Counted from the first letter of the stretch, positions 17,488 through 27,346 are shown. The stretch: 64,000 nucleotides of DNA from Roseomonas aerilata DSM 19363 (GCF_000711725.1 NZ_JONP01000001.1:186001-250000); one strand, 5' to 3'. Translations and numbers: made by a program. The notes: generated by a model not told the origin, from the sequence alone.

Positions 17488-19512
17488 TCAGGCCCGGGAA
17501 GGGGCGAGCGGATCCGGGAGCGGTCGCGGGGTGTCGGGGACCGGGCTCCAGGCGATGACGAAGGCGGTGCCGGGGCCGGGCAGGCGCTCGATCCGCGCGT
17601 CGATGGAGCGGATCAGCGTGTCCACGACGTTCATGCCGAGGCCGCGACGGCCCTCGGGTTCCATGCCGATGCCGTCGTCGGCGATGTGGAGGATGAAGCC
17701 GCCAGCCTCTCCGCCAGCCTCTCCGGCGCGGCGGAGCGCGATGCGCACGCAGCCGGAGGTGCCGCCGACGAAGGCGTATTTCAGGGCGTTCGTCGCCAGC
17801 TCGTTCACGACGAGGGCGATCTTCACGGCGATGTCGGCCGGCACTTCCATGTGTTCGAGGTCGGTGATGATGCGGTTGCCGCCGCCCTCGGTCGTGTCGC
17901 GGGCGGCGAGGGCGCGGGCGAAGCGCTCGAGCATCCCGTCGAGGGCGACGGTCTGGCCGGTGCCCTCCTGCAGCAGCTCGTAGGTCAGGCCGATGGCGAC
18001 CATGCGGCCCTGGGCGGCGCGCAGCGCCTGGAGGGCCGCGTGGTCGGAGAGCTGGCGTTCCTGCAGGCGGAGGAAGGAGGCGACGAGGGAGAGGTGGTTC
18101 TTGATGCGGTGGTGCGCCTCCCGCAGGAGGGTGTCGCGCAGGCGGATGGCCTCCTCCCGTGCCTCGCGGGTGGCGCCGAGGCGGCGGATGAGGTCGGCGA
18201 CGTCGGCCGCGCCGCTCTCGGCCCCGAGGGCGGGCGGGGGGATGTCGCCGGCGGCCTCCAGCCGCTGCGTGGCGGCCTCCAGCGGGGCCACGACGAAGCG
18301 CTGGGCGGACCAGAAGAGGGCGCCCATGCCGACGAGCAGCACGCCAACGAGGAGCAGCGGTGGAAGGACGATGTCCGCGCGGTTGCCGGCCTCGACCACG
18401 CCGGACGGGATGGAGGCGAGGAGGCTGAGGTCGTCGGTCGCGCGCACCTGGATCAGCAGGTGCCCGTTGTTGCTCGCGACGCCCGCGTCTACGGGGATGC
18501 GGGCCAGGTAGGAGGCGTGGAGGGCCTCCGGCAGCGAGGGCAGCGGCGCGTCCGGGCCGACGAGGCTGGCGCTGCTGCCCGAGGCGTCCAGGAGCCAGAC
18601 CTGGAGGCCTTCGATCTCCGGCAGGAAGCGCCTGCTGGCGCTGCGCAGGCCGTCGAGGGATACGGTGGCCGCGACGACGCCGGCGACGGTTCCGCCGAGG
18701 GGTGCGCCGGGCGCTTGCCCCTGCGCGCCGCGGCCCCGCAGCCCCTCGCGACGGATGGGTTCGGCGAGCTCGATCACCTGTCCGAGGCCGAAGGTGCTGG
18801 TGCTCAGCGCGCCCGTGAGTCCGCGGCCGGTGAGTTCCACGGTCAGGACGCTGGGGGAGGCGAGGCGCTGGCCGATGGTCGAGGGGAGGGTGGAGCAGGT
18901 GACGCTGCGGTCGGGCCCCACGGCGAAGAGGTGGCCGACGCTCGCGTCCATGCGCAGGTGGGCGGCGTTGAGGAGGGCGGTGCAGCCCTCCGGGCCGAGG
19001 GCGAGGGGATCGGCGGCGGCAAGGACGGCCGTGCCCTGCCGTGCCTGGGCGAGGGCGCTCGCGACGCGACCGGCCATGCGGCGGGTTTCGGCGAGGGCGA
19101 GCTCGGTGTTGCGCGCCGAGAGGGCGTCGGCCTGCCACCAGGTGAAGACGCCGGCACCGAGCAGGATCACGAGGGCGACGGCGCCGTAGACGAGGGCGAG
19201 GCGCTGGCGGAGGGTCCAGCGGCGGGGCTGCGCCTCGATGGAGGCCGCCTCGCGGCCACGGGGGGCCGGCTTCTCTTCACGCGTGGCCGGATCGGCGCCA
19301 CGGCCGGCCTGCTCCTGCCGGCGGAGGGGCGGCATGCCCCCGCGGGTGGCGGCCGCTTCGGTGCGGCCGGCATGGATGCCGCCGCGGACGCCCGGCGCGC
19401 CATGCGCGTGGCGCCGGGCCTGCCGGCTGATCAGCGGCAGGGCGGGCAGCGCGAAGGAGCGGTCGGTCCGCGCGGCGGGTAGAGCTCGCGGTGGACGATT
19501 CCCATCCGGCAT
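17488..19512 (-). CDS. Membrane-bound sensor histidine kinase with extracytoplasmic sensor (HisKA_2 type)
   Basis: 674 residues. A basic, low-complexity N-terminal stretch of about 95 residues precedes a first membrane helix (about 105-125). A periplasmic sensor region of about 220 residues, with cache-like character, and a second helix (about 345-365) follow. A HAMP-like linker leads to the kinase: [20 protein letters not shown] is the phospho-acceptor, [13 protein letters not shown] the N-box and ADDGIGM the G1 box. HisKA_2 kinases often signal to unusual regulators; none is adjacent. The ATG at 19512 gives the long basic leader; the true start may lie further in, before the first helix. 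Confidence 0.88.
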   Translation of the reverse strand: MPDGNRPPRALPAARTDRSFALPALPLISRQARRHAHGAPGVRGGIHAGRTEAAATRGGMPPLRRQEQAGRGADPATREEKPAPRGREAASIEAQPRRWTLRQRLALVYGAVALVILLGAGVFTWWQADALSARNTELALAETRRMAGRVASALAQARQGTAVLAAADPLALGPEGCTALLNAAHLRMDASVGHLFAVGPDRSVTCSTLPSTIGQRLASPSVLTVELTGRGLTGALSTSTFGLGQVIELAEPIRREGLRGRGAQGQAPGAPLGGTVAGVVAATVSLDGLRSASRRFLPEIEGLQVWLLDASGSSASLVGPDAPLPSLPEALHASYLARIPVDAGVASNNGHLLIQVRATDDLSLLASIPSGVVEAGNRADIVLPPLLLVGVLLVGMGALFWSAQRFVVAPLEAATQRLEAAGDIPPPALGAESGAADVADLIRRLGATREAREEAIRLRDTLLREAHHRIKNHLSLVASFLRLQERQLSDHAALQALRAAQGRMVAIGLTYELLQEGTGQTVALDGMLERFARALAARDTTEGGGNRIITDLEHMEVPADIAVKIALVVNELATNALKYAFVGGTSGCVRIALRRAGEAGGEAGGFILHIADDGIGMEPEGRRGLGMNVVDTLIRSIDARIERLPGPGTAFVIAWSPVPDTPRPLPDPLAPSRA

Positions 19513-19587
19513 GGCGTTGCATCCTCGATGACGAGGGTTTGGCAGGCGCGCGGCCGAAAAGTCAAACCTTTGTGAATGGGCCCGATT

Positions 19588-20334
19588 TCAACCGGCTGTG
19601 TGCCGCGAGTCGCCTGGGGCGCCGCAGAGGGCGAAGGCGGCGGCCATCGCATCCGGTATGGGCGCCGTGGCCAGCAGGGGCGGGTCGAGCGGCAGGGAGA
19701 GGGAGCGGGCGAGCAGGTGCATCACGCCGGCCGCCCGCCCGTTAACCGAGGCAGCGCCGCCATAGACGGGATCGCCGAGGATGGGGCAGCCGAGCAGGGC
19801 ACAGTGGACGCGCAGTTGGTGCGTCCGGCCGGTCTCGGGGCGCAGTTCGAGCCAGGAGAGGGCGTTGTTGCCGCTGCCGGCGGTGCCGGCCAGGCGCCAG
19901 GCGGTGCGGGCGGGTTGGCCCTGGGGGTGGGACTCGATGCGCCAGCCGCCCTCCCGCGTGCTCGTCTTGCGGAGTGGGGCGTCGAGGGTTCCGCCCTCGC
20001 CCGGTGGGCGGCCGGCGACGATGGCCCAGTAGGTTTTCCCGGCGCGCTTTTCCGCGAAAAGGGCGCCGAGCGCGCCGAGGGAGGGGCGGGTGCGGCCGAG
20101 GAGGAGGCAGCCGGCCGTGTCGGTGTCCAGGCGATGGATGGGCTGCGGCGGGTGGCGGCGGCCGAGCTGGAGGAGGGGCAACCAATCCTCAAGGCTGGGC
20201 TTGGGTGGACGGCCGGGGTGCGGGCGGCCGGGATCGACGGGCAGGCCGGCGGGCTTGTCGATCACCATGGCGTCGGGCCGGATGTGAAGGATTCGCGCGG
20301 CGAGCCAGCCGGGCAGGGAAGAGGGGTCGCGCAT
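19588..20334 (-). CDS. RluA-family pseudouridine synthase
   Basis: About 248 residues. The catalytic motif HRLDTDTAGCLLL carries the essential Asp of the RluA family, and RPETGRTHQLRVHCALLGCPILGD is the conserved C-terminal block. No S4 domain is present. It converts uridine to pseudouridine in rRNA or tRNA; the site is unknown. ATG at 20334 is preferred over longer frames that run into the divergent kinase gene. The initiator ATG overlaps that of the kinase on the opposite strand within a CATG tetranucleotide, so the two cannot have separate leader DNA unless the kinase starts later. Confidence 0.9.
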   Translation of the reverse strand: MRDPSSLPGWLAARILHIRPDAMVIDKPAGLPVDPGRPHPGRPPKPSLEDWLPLLQLGRRHPPQPIHRLDTDTAGCLLLGRTRPSLGALGALFAEKRAGKTYWAIVAGRPPGEGGTLDAPLRKTSTREGGWRIESHPQGQPARTAWRLAGTAGSGNNALSWLELRPETGRTHQLRVHCALLGCPILGDPVYGGAASVNGRAAGVMHLLARSLSLPLDPPLLATAPIPDAMAAAFALCGAPGDSRHTAG

Positions 20335-21310
20335 GTCGGGTGGGGGTGTTTCCGGTGGGGCTGGCGTGAAGGGGCAGGGTGGCGCGCTGGTGATCTGCGT
20401 GGGGCAGGTGGTGACGGACCATACCTTCCGCGTGGACGAGGTGGAGCCGCCGCCCTCCAAGACCACGGCGCGGGCCTATTCCATGAGCGTGGGCGGGATG
20501 GCGGCGAATGCGGCGATCGCGGTCGCGCGGCTCGGCGGGCGGGCGGTGTTCTGGGGGCGCGTGGGGCGCGACGAGGCGGGGGAGGAGTTGCGGCACGCGC
20601 TGGAGTCGGAGGGGGTGGATGCCTCCGGCCTCGTGATGGCGGAGGGGGCGCGGACGCCGCTCTCGGCCGTGATCGTGGACAAGGTGGGGGAGCGGAGCAT
20701 CGTGACCTATCGTGGGGAGCGGCTGCCGACCGATCCCTCCGCCCTGCCGCTGGACCGGCTTTCGGAGGCGGGCTGCGTGCTCTGCGATCCCCGCTGGCCC
20801 GAAGCGGCGGAGGTGGTGTTCCGGCGCGCGCGGGAGGCGGGGGTGCCGAGCGCGATGGATGCGGAGAAGAGCGAGGAGAGGATCCTGCGCCAGCTCGTGC
20901 CGCTGACCGACCACGCGATCTTCGCCAAGACCGGGCTGACCATCTTCGCGCCCGGTGTGCCGCCGGAGGAGGGGCTGGCGCGGGCGTTGCGGACGGGTCC
21001 GCTGAAGCTGGCCGCGGTGACGCTGGGGGAGAAGGGGACGCTCTGGCTCTCGCCGGGGATGGAGGCGCCGGCGCGGCGGCCGGCTTTCCCGGTGGATGCG
21101 ACGAACACGACCGGGGCGGGGGACGTGTTCCACGGCGCTTTCGCCCTCGCCATCGCGGAGGGGCAGGGGATGGAGGAGGCGCTGCGCTTCGCCTCGGCGG
21201 CGGGGGCGCTGCGGGCGCGGGACGGTCGGACGCCGGACCGGGCGATGCTGGAGGAGCTGCTGGCGGGGGAGACGGACGTGCCGCCGATCCGGGTGCGGCG
21301 GAAGGCCTGA
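20333..21310 (+). CDS. PfkB-family carbohydrate kinase
   Basis: 325 residues of the ribokinase fold. The N-terminal part (VCVGQVVTDHTFRVDEV) and the SMSVGGMAANAAIAVARLGG glycine-rich motif are sugar-binding, and DATNTTGAGDVFHGAFA is the second PfkB signature with the catalytic Asp and anion hole. The substrate (a sugar or nucleoside) is unclear. The annotated ATG at 20333 shares CATG with the RluA start; a later start (GTG at 20366 or 20390, close to the first beta strand) is plausible. It is followed about 80-120 bp later by the oxygenase gene on the same strand. Confidence 0.88.
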   Translation: MSGGGVSGGAGVKGQGGALVICVGQVVTDHTFRVDEVEPPPSKTTARAYSMSVGGMAANAAIAVARLGGRAVFWGRVGRDEAGEELRHALESEGVDASGLVMAEGARTPLSAVIVDKVGERSIVTYRGERLPTDPSALPLDRLSEAGCVLCDPRWPEAAEVVFRRAREAGVPSAMDAEKSEERILRQLVPLTDHAIFAKTGLTIFAPGVPPEEGLARALRTGPLKLAAVTLGEKGTLWLSPGMEAPARRPAFPVDATNTTGAGDVFHGAFALAIAEGQGMEEALRFASAAGALRARDGRTPDRAMLEELLAGETDVPPIRVRRKA

Positions 21311-21428
21311 GGGGGCGGGGCTCCCTCGGGCGTCACCTTACGTTGGGCTTTCGGATTGGGATCTCTGTCGAAACGGCGCGCGGGTTGGTATGGTCCGGCC
21401 TTCCGACGCCGATCGCAAAGTCCTGGAC

Positions 21429-22577
21429 ATGTCCGACGCCGAAGCCCCGCCGCGCCCGTCTCGCGTCCTGCCCCTCGAGCGGTTCCGGCCGGGCGATCCG
21501 GTGCCGGTCTTCCGGGCGGCGACGGATGGGAATCCGCGCTACGCCTTCGACAGCGTGGCGGGGCGCTATGTGCTGCTCGCCTTTCTCGGGTCGCGGTCCC
21601 ATCCGGCCTCGGCGTCGGGGTGGGAGGCGTTGCGGCGGGCACGGGCGGCGGGGCTGCTCGACGATGCGCGGGCCTGTGCCTTCGCGGTGACGGCGGACCC
21701 CGGGGATGCGGCGCCGGCCATGGCGGATGCGTTGCCGGGGCTGCGGGTGATCCGCGACCATGATCTCGCGGTGAGCCGCGCCTACGCGGCCTTCGTCCCC
21801 GCGCCAGCGGGGGAGCGGCCGGGCTATGCGCCCTTCGCCCTGTTGCTGGACCCCTTGTTGCGGGTGCTGGACTCCGCGCCGATCGCGGAGATCGGGCGGC
21901 TGGTCGGGGTGCTGGAGGGGCTGCCGGCGCCCGGTCTGCACGCGGGGATGGAGGTTCCGGCCCCCGTTCTGGTGCTGCCGCGGGTTCTGGAGCCGGGGTT
22001 CTGCCGGGAACTGGTCGCGCTCTACGACAGGGTGGGGGGCAACGAGAGCGGCTTCATGCGGGAGGTGGACGGGCGGACGGTGCCGATGCTCGACGCCTAC
22101 CACAAGCGGCGGAAGGACCTCACGATCGAGGACGAGGGGGTGCGGGCGGCGCTGCGCGAGCGCCTGACGCGGCGGTTGGTGCCGGAGATCCACCGCGCCT
22201 TCCAGTTCCGGGCGACGCGGATCGAGCGCTACATCGTCGCCTGCTACGACGCGGCCGATGGCGGGCATTTCCGTGCGCATCGTGACAACACGACGCGGGG
22301 CACGGCGCATCGGCGCTTCGCGGTCAGCATCAACCTGAACGACGACTTCGACGGCGGGGACCTGTGGTTCCCTGAGTTCGGCACGCGGCGCTACCGGCCG
22401 CCGATGGGGGGCGCGGTGGTCTTTTCCTGCTCGCTGCTGCACGAGGCGGGGCGGGTGACGCGCGGGGTGCGCTACGCGACGCTTCCCTTCCTCTACGACG
22501 AGGCGGCGGCGAAGGTGCGGGAGGAGGGGCGCCGGTTCATCGGGGCCGCGGGAGAGGAAGCGGCCGCGGAGGGATGA
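21429..22577 (+). CDS. 2OG-Fe(II) oxygenase (P4Hc type) with N-terminal thioredoxin-fold domain
   Basis: About 382 residues in two parts. Residues ~20-165 look like an AhpC/TSA-type thioredoxin fold (PGDPVPVFRAATDG, then YVLLAFLGSRSHPASA), but no cysteine occupies the peroxidatic position, so it is probably not a peroxidase. Residues ~185-370 form a prolyl-4-hydroxylase-like oxygenase: HFRAHRD supplies His and Asp ligands, HEAGRVTRGVRY supplies the distal His and the 2-oxoglutarate-binding Arg. It likely hydroxylates a protein or small molecule using O2 and 2-oxoglutarate. The start is uncertain: ATG 21429 or ATG 21390; neither has a clear ribosome site. Confidence 0.82.
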   Translation: MSDAEAPPRPSRVLPLERFRPGDPVPVFRAATDGNPRYAFDSVAGRYVLLAFLGSRSHPASASGWEALRRARAAGLLDDARACAFAVTADPGDAAPAMADALPGLRVIRDHDLAVSRAYAAFVPAPAGERPGYAPFALLLDPLLRVLDSAPIAEIGRLVGVLEGLPAPGLHAGMEVPAPVLVLPRVLEPGFCRELVALYDRVGGNESGFMREVDGRTVPMLDAYHKRRKDLTIEDEGVRAALRERLTRRLVPEIHRAFQFRATRIERYIVACYDAADGGHFRAHRDNTTRGTAHRRFAVSINLNDDFDGGDLWFPEFGTRRYRPPMGGAVVFSCSLLHEAGRVTRGVRYATLPFLYDEAAAKVREEGRRFIGAAGEEAAAEG

Positions 22578-22635
22578 GCGCGGCTTTGCCCGGTGGGGAG
22601 TCGCTCGGCCGGTCCCTCCAGCAAGGGCCAGCCGG

Positions 22636-23403
22636 TCAAGGTGCCGCGCGGGCCGGGAATTCCGGGATGACTCCGCGCCCGTCCCAGCGGCGGATGCGTT
22701 CCACCTCGACCGCGTTGGGGCTGTCCCCGGTCACGGCGGGGGAGGCCGCGATGGCCGCGGCGCGGGCCCGGCCGAGCTCGCGCTCGGCGACGACCTGGCG
22801 GTAGGTCTCGCCGGGGTCGAGGCGGGTAACGGTGAAGCCGGCGACCTCGATATGCAGCAGGGCGCGGGCGCGGGCGCGGAGGTCCTCGGTGAGGGCGGCC
22901 TGGAGGGCGGCGGCGTCGCGAATGGCGGCCTCCATGGAGGTGCGGCCGAGGACGGCGGCGACGGAGGCGGCCATGAGGGGCGGCATGAGGTCGGCGTCCC
23001 CGCGGATATGGCTGAAGCGCCAGCGAAGGTCGGCTTCCTCCCCGTGGTGCCAGAAGGCGGTGCCGTAGAGGGTGACGGGAAGGCCCTCGGCCGTCAGGGC
23101 TGGCATGCCGCGGTCGGGCGCGCTGCGGTCGGTGTTGGAGAGCGACATCTCGACCACCGCGCGGGTGTCGGTCCAGGGATTGGCGAAGCCGCGCTGGCCG
23201 GGGCCGTAGAGGGCAACGACCTCGCCGCCGCGGCTGACGATGATGCGCTGGGTGGCGCCGGGGCGGATGCTGATCATGCGATCGGCAAGGGCGCCGAGGA
23301 CGAGGAGGGCCGCGATGCCGAGGAGGATGGGCAGGGCGCGCGGGCGCCGCTTCGCCTGGTGGCCGGTGCTCGTGGCGGCGGGGTCGTGATTGTCCCGGGG
23401 CAT
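22636..23403 (-). CDS. SPFH/band-7 (prohibitin/HflC-like) membrane protein
   Basis: 255 residues. One N-terminal membrane helix (about 24-41) is followed by an SPFH-type domain (MISIRPGATQRIIVSRGGEV, then GQRGFANPW, TAEGLPVTLYGTAFW) and an Ala/Glu-rich helix near the end, as in HflC and stomatins. Such proteins form oligomeric rings or modulate membrane proteases such as FtsH. Only one such gene is here, with no HflK partner. It converges with the oxygenase gene. Confidence 0.72.
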   Translation of the reverse strand: MPRDNHDPAATSTGHQAKRRPRALPILLGIAALLVLGALADRMISIRPGATQRIIVSRGGEVVALYGPGQRGFANPWTDTRAVVEMSLSNTDRSAPDRGMPALTAEGLPVTLYGTAFWHHGEEADLRWRFSHIRGDADLMPPLMAASVAAVLGRTSMEAAIRDAAALQAALTEDLRARARALLHIEVAGFTVTRLDPGETYRQVVAERELGRARAAAIAASPAVTGDSPNAVEVERIRRWDGRGVIPEFPARAAP

Positions 23404-23577
23404 GGTGGCGGCGCGCGTGCTCCAGTTCTCCGCACGGGTGATCGGTCCGGGCGGTGGGGTTGGTTGAGGTGCATGGCATCAACCCACGGCCAGAGAATGC
23501 GTTTCCGGTAAGCAACGAAAACTAGCCGTAATGTTACGAAGAATTGGAGAAAGATGACTTTTTGAGGCACCGGTCCG

Positions 23578-25569
23578 GTGCTAGCGGGGCTCATGCGCTT
23601 CTGGCCCGAACCTTCCGGTCTAGCGCCCAGCGCGGCGAGGCCGGTTGTGGGAGGCGTCCCGATCGCCGTGCCGTTCTTGCCGCCGCGGCTGGGCGCGCTG
23701 CTGCTCGACGCAGTGCTGCTTGCCTTTGCGCTGCTGCAGCTTTCCCCTTTTCTCGCGGCCTTCCACCAGACGGCGGACGACAACTTCTGGCAGTACGCGG
23801 TGCTCAGCAACGCGGGCCGCCCCGCGGCGCTGGGCGAGGCCATCCACCTGCTGGCGGAGGCCCAGGGGCGGATCGGGCTCTACCCGGCCATGCCGCTGGT
23901 GATGCTCGGCACGATGCTGCCGGAATATGCCTGGGGGCGGGTGCTGGTGGTGGGGCTCTTCGGCGGGCTGATGCTCGCCTTCGGCCACCTGCTCGCCCGG
24001 CGGCTGGGCGTGCCTCTCACGCGGGCGGGGCTGTTGATGGCGCTCTGCCTCGCCCCTGTCGCGGCTCACCACATGCCGCCGAACGCCTACCCACTGATGC
24101 TCACGCTGCCGCTCGCGGCGCTGGTCGTGCTGCACATCTGGATGGGCGAGGGCGGGGGGCGCTCGGGCATGGCGTTGCTGGCCGGGGCGGGCGGACTGGC
24201 CGCGCTGATGCTGATGCTTGAGTACAGTCTCGTCGCCGGGGCCGGGCTCGCCGCGCTGGTGGTGCTCTCGGCACCGGCGGGGCGGCGCTGGCGGGCGGTG
24301 CGGCTGCACGGTCCTCCGCTGCTGCTGGCTGCCGTGGCCTATGTTGCCTATCGCGCGATCCATCCGAGCGCGTATGGCGGCAACATGATCGCGTGGCCCG
24401 GGCTGTGGGATGTCGTCCGGCTCCAGGCGCTGCACGCTTTCCACGGGACGAGCCTTCCGACGCTTGGCGCGCCCTGGCGCGGGCTCTCCGGGCTTGGGCG
24501 CAGGGACATGGTCATGGCGCTGGGTGTCCTTGTTTGCGGGACCTGGCTGGGCTGGCGGCTGCTGCCGGCCCTGGCGGCGAGGCTGACCGCGGGCCTGGCC
24601 GTCCGGGTGGTGCTGGCCTGCCTCGCCTGGGCCTGGCTGAACACGCTGCCGCACGCGCTGACCGAGAAGTATCAGAGCTGGTGCCGGGCCGGAGACTGCA
24701 CCTACGTCGATTCGCGGATCGCCGCGCTGGGCATGGGTGCGGCCGCGGCGGTGGGGATCGCGGCTCTCCTGCGCGCCGTTTGGGCGAGGCCGGGGGCGCG
24801 GCGGGCTGTCTCGCTCCTTTGCGCGCTGGGCGTGGGGGTGCTCGGCGCCTCCAGCTTCCTGCAGAACCGGGCGACGGCACGGGAGATGTTTGTTCGGGAG
24901 CGGCCCTTCGCCCTGTTGCGCGAGGCTGCCTGCCGGCCCTCGGAGGGGCTGGGTACGAACGCGGTGGTGATGGAGATGCTGGGACGGGAGATCTGGTGGC
25001 ACCGGCCACCGGCGACCGCTCTTCCACCCGAGGTTTACCTGGCTGCGTACCGGGAGGGCTTGGCGGCGCTCGGGCTGGCCTGCCGGCCGATGCCCTTCGC
25101 GCCGCCGGCTCGCTCGGTGGAGTTCCTGGGCTGGTCCGGGCCGGAGGAGCGGGGACGCTGGACGGTGGGGCCGGGCGGATTGCTGGTGCTGGCCGGGCAG
25201 GAGGGCAGCCGGGGGATGGTGCTGACCCTTGCGGCCTATGTGCCCGCCGCCGGCGGAGCGCAGCGCGTGGTGGCGCGACTGGGCGACGGGACGGCCTGCG
25301 AGATGCGGTTGGGCAGTGAGCCGCTGGACCTGTTGGTGCCCTGGGACGCGGGCGCCCCTGGGTGGGTCGGGTCCGGTGGCCGGGAGGCGGTGCTGGTCCT
25401 GGAGACGCCCGACGCGGTGAGCCCCCTGGCGTCAGGAGCGAGCGAGGACCGGCGGTTGCTCGGCGTGCTGCTCTCCGCCGTCAGGCCCTGGACGGCGGAG
25501 TTGGCAGTGCCGCGGGGGCTGGACATGCGGGAATGCGCGCGGGCGGCCGGGACGGAGCGCCCCGGGTGA
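23578..25569 (+). CDS. Large multi-pass membrane protein, function unknown
   Basis: 663 residues that I cannot assign. About ten to eleven hydrophobic helices span residues 35-440, resembling the layout of dolichol-phosphate-sugar-type glycosyltransferases or O-antigen proteins. A hydrophilic, probably periplasmic C-terminal region of about 220 residues follows. A DDNFWQY motif sits just after the first helix, where GT-C enzymes often carry acidic catalytic residues; this is only suggestive. Starts at GTG 23578 or ATG 23593. The 174-bp region upstream is relatively AT-rich and probably holds promoters for this gene and the divergent SPFH gene. Confidence 0.75.
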   Translation: MLAGLMRFWPEPSGLAPSAARPVVGGVPIAVPFLPPRLGALLLDAVLLAFALLQLSPFLAAFHQTADDNFWQYAVLSNAGRPAALGEAIHLLAEAQGRIGLYPAMPLVMLGTMLPEYAWGRVLVVGLFGGLMLAFGHLLARRLGVPLTRAGLLMALCLAPVAAHHMPPNAYPLMLTLPLAALVVLHIWMGEGGGRSGMALLAGAGGLAALMLMLEYSLVAGAGLAALVVLSAPAGRRWRAVRLHGPPLLLAAVAYVAYRAIHPSAYGGNMIAWPGLWDVVRLQALHAFHGTSLPTLGAPWRGLSGLGRRDMVMALGVLVCGTWLGWRLLPALAARLTAGLAVRVVLACLAWAWLNTLPHALTEKYQSWCRAGDCTYVDSRIAALGMGAAAAVGIAALLRAVWARPGARRAVSLLCALGVGVLGASSFLQNRATAREMFVRERPFALLREAACRPSEGLGTNAVVMEMLGREIWWHRPPATALPPEVYLAAYREGLAALGLACRPMPFAPPARSVEFLGWSGPEERGRWTVGPGGLLVLAGQEGSRGMVLTLAAYVPAAGGAQRVVARLGDGTACEMRLGSEPLDLLVPWDAGAPGWVGSGGREAVLVLETPDAVSPLASGASEDRRLLGVLLSAVRPWTAELAVPRGLDMRECARAAGTERPG

Positions 25570-25660
25570 TGTTCCGCCTGGCGAGCAGGGCCGCGGTGGC
25601 GGGAGATCTGGACACCGTGTCGGTGCGGCGGGGCCAGCGGGGGGCTTCCCCGCCGGGTAG

Positions 25661-26524
25661 TCAGGCGGCCTTCGGCAGGATGCGGGCGGTCTCGGCCCAG
25701 TCGAAGTAGAGGCGGCGAGCCTCGGCAGCGACGGGGCCGGGCTGCATGTGGTTCTCGGCGTAGCGGGTGCAGGGCTGGACCTTGCCGAAATTGCCGGTGG
25801 CGAAGATCTCGTCGGCGGTGTCGAGCATCGCGGTGGTCACGGTGCATTCGCGCACCTCGCGGCCGGATTTGCGCAGCAGGTCGATGATGCGGGCGCGGGT
25901 GATGCCGGCGAGGAAGGTGCCGTTGGCGGCCGGGGTCATCACCACGCCGTCCTTGACCATCATGATGTTGGCGGAGGCGAATTCGGCGACGTTGCCGGCC
26001 TCATCGAGCACCACGGCCATGTCGAAGCCGTGCTTCTTGGCCCAGGCGGTGGCGCGGGCGGAGTTGGGGTAGAGGGCGCTGGCCTTCGAATCCGTCGGCG
26101 CCATGTCGGCGGCGGGGCGGCGGAAGGGGGCGGTGATGGCCGAGAAGCCGGTCGCGGGCGGCAGGGGCGCGTCGTAGATCGAGAGGATGAATTCCGTGCT
26201 CGTGGGGTCGGGCTGGGCGGCGCCGAGGCCCTTCCTGACGAAAAACATCGGGCGGATGTAGAGCTCGGCGTCGGGGCCCATGCGGCGGACGCCCTCGCGG
26301 CAGAGTTCCTCGATCGCCTCCGCGGTCATGGTTGGTTCCATGAGCATGTTGCGGGCGGACTGGACGCAGCGGCGGCAGTGGAGGTCGAGGTCGGGCACGG
26401 TGCCGCGGATGGCGCGGGCGCCGTCGAAGATGACGGAGCCGAGCCAGAAGGCGTGGTCCATAGGGCCGAGGATCTTGGGCTCCTCGGTGGACCAGTTGCC
26501 GAGATGCCAGAAGACGCCGGCCAT
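25661..26524 (-). CDS. ilvE: Branched-chain amino acid aminotransferase (class IV PLP)
   Basis: About 287 residues of the class-IV aminotransferase fold. The FDGARAIRG motif is the substrate-side Arg loop, LYIRPMFF the beta-barrel core, DSKASALYPN carries the PLP-binding Lys, and NVAEFASANIMMVKDG matches the conserved EGxxxNIF block with Phe/Ala replacements. It transaminates Leu/Ile/Val or a related substrate with 2-oxoglutarate; D-amino-acid transaminases share the fold. The ATG at 26524 is chosen because GGGAGAG lies 5 nt upstream. It stands alone, convergent with the membrane protein gene. Confidence 0.85.
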   Translation of the reverse strand: MAGVFWHLGNWSTEEPKILGPMDHAFWLGSVIFDGARAIRGTVPDLDLHCRRCVQSARNMLMEPTMTAEAIEELCREGVRRMGPDAELYIRPMFFVRKGLGAAQPDPTSTEFILSIYDAPLPPATGFSAITAPFRRPAADMAPTDSKASALYPNSARATAWAKKHGFDMAVVLDEAGNVAEFASANIMMVKDGVVMTPAANGTFLAGITRARIIDLLRKSGREVRECTVTTAMLDTADEIFATGNFGKVQPCTRYAENHMQPGPVAAEARRLYFDWAETARILPKAA

Positions 26525-26777
26525 GGTTTCTCTCCCGTGACGCTGAAGGGGGGCGGAACCTGCCACGCCGCGGGGTGGACGGTGAACCCCGCTCTTAGGG
26601 GCCGTTCTCTAATCGGGGTTTTCAGGTCAAGCGCCGGTTTGGAGGCTGCCCGCTGCCGGGGTCATGGTTCTCTCCGGGGTCGGTGTGATCCGCCCCATGA
26701 TGGGCGTGAGGGATGGGGCGCCGCGATGTTTGAGGCGGTCTGATCGGGCGGTGTACGCCTGACCGGCCAACGATCAG

Positions 26778-27230
26778 TCAGAGAAGGCCGAAGTTCTTCG
26801 CGGCGATGCCGGCGGCGACCACGAGGATAAGGGTGCATCCGGCGACGATGAGGGAGGCGGCCCAGGCGGGAAAGGCGGCGGTGGTGTTCACGACGACGCT
26901 CTGGTGCGCCTGCGGCCCCGAGGACCTGAATTCCTGACTCCGGTAACGGGCCGGCAGGTCGAGGGGCGCGCCGCTGGGCCCGCAGGGGATGACGATGCTG
27001 CGGGAGATGCCGGTGAGGCGCTGCAGGGCGGAGGTCTTTCCCTCAGAGTAGCCGGCGAGCTGGATGTCGAGAAGGCCGCCGGGCCGGTCCTGAACGGCGG
27101 TGACGCTGCCCCACTGGCCGGCCTTGCCCATCGCGTGGTCGCCGCTCTCGTTCACGCGCAGGCGGACGAGGTCGCCGACCTCGTAGCGCGAGACATAGGG
27201 TTTTCCGTCGGTACCGTAGCCAAGCTGCAT
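26778..27230 (-). CDS. Small C-terminally membrane-anchored protein, function unknown
   Basis: 150 residues. A hydrophilic N-terminal ~105 residues has a small beta-barrel look (YEVGDLVRLRVNESG, then GQWGSVTAVQDRPGGLLDIQLAGY, reminiscent of SH3 or KOW-like folds). One C-terminal helix (about 122-145) would tail-anchor it with the bulk in the cytoplasm. The ATG at 27230 has GAGGGG about 9 nt upstream; the open frame extends much further upstream, but that part is Pro/Arg-rich and antisense to the rRNA methyltransferase gene. Confidence 0.65.
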   Translation of the reverse strand: MQLGYGTDGKPYVSRYEVGDLVRLRVNESGDHAMGKAGQWGSVTAVQDRPGGLLDIQLAGYSEGKTSALQRLTGISRSIVIPCGPSGAPLDLPARYRSQEFRSSGPQAHQSVVVNTTAAFPAWAASLIVAGCTLILVVAAGIAAKNFGLL

Positions 27231-27346
27231 CGAGATCTGCCCCTCGTGTCGGATCGGGTCGGCGCAGCATCGCACGCAGGGCTTAAGGATCGGTTTTGCT
27301 CGCCGGCCCCGGGCTTCGGCTTGACCGGGGCCGGGGGGCGGTGTGG

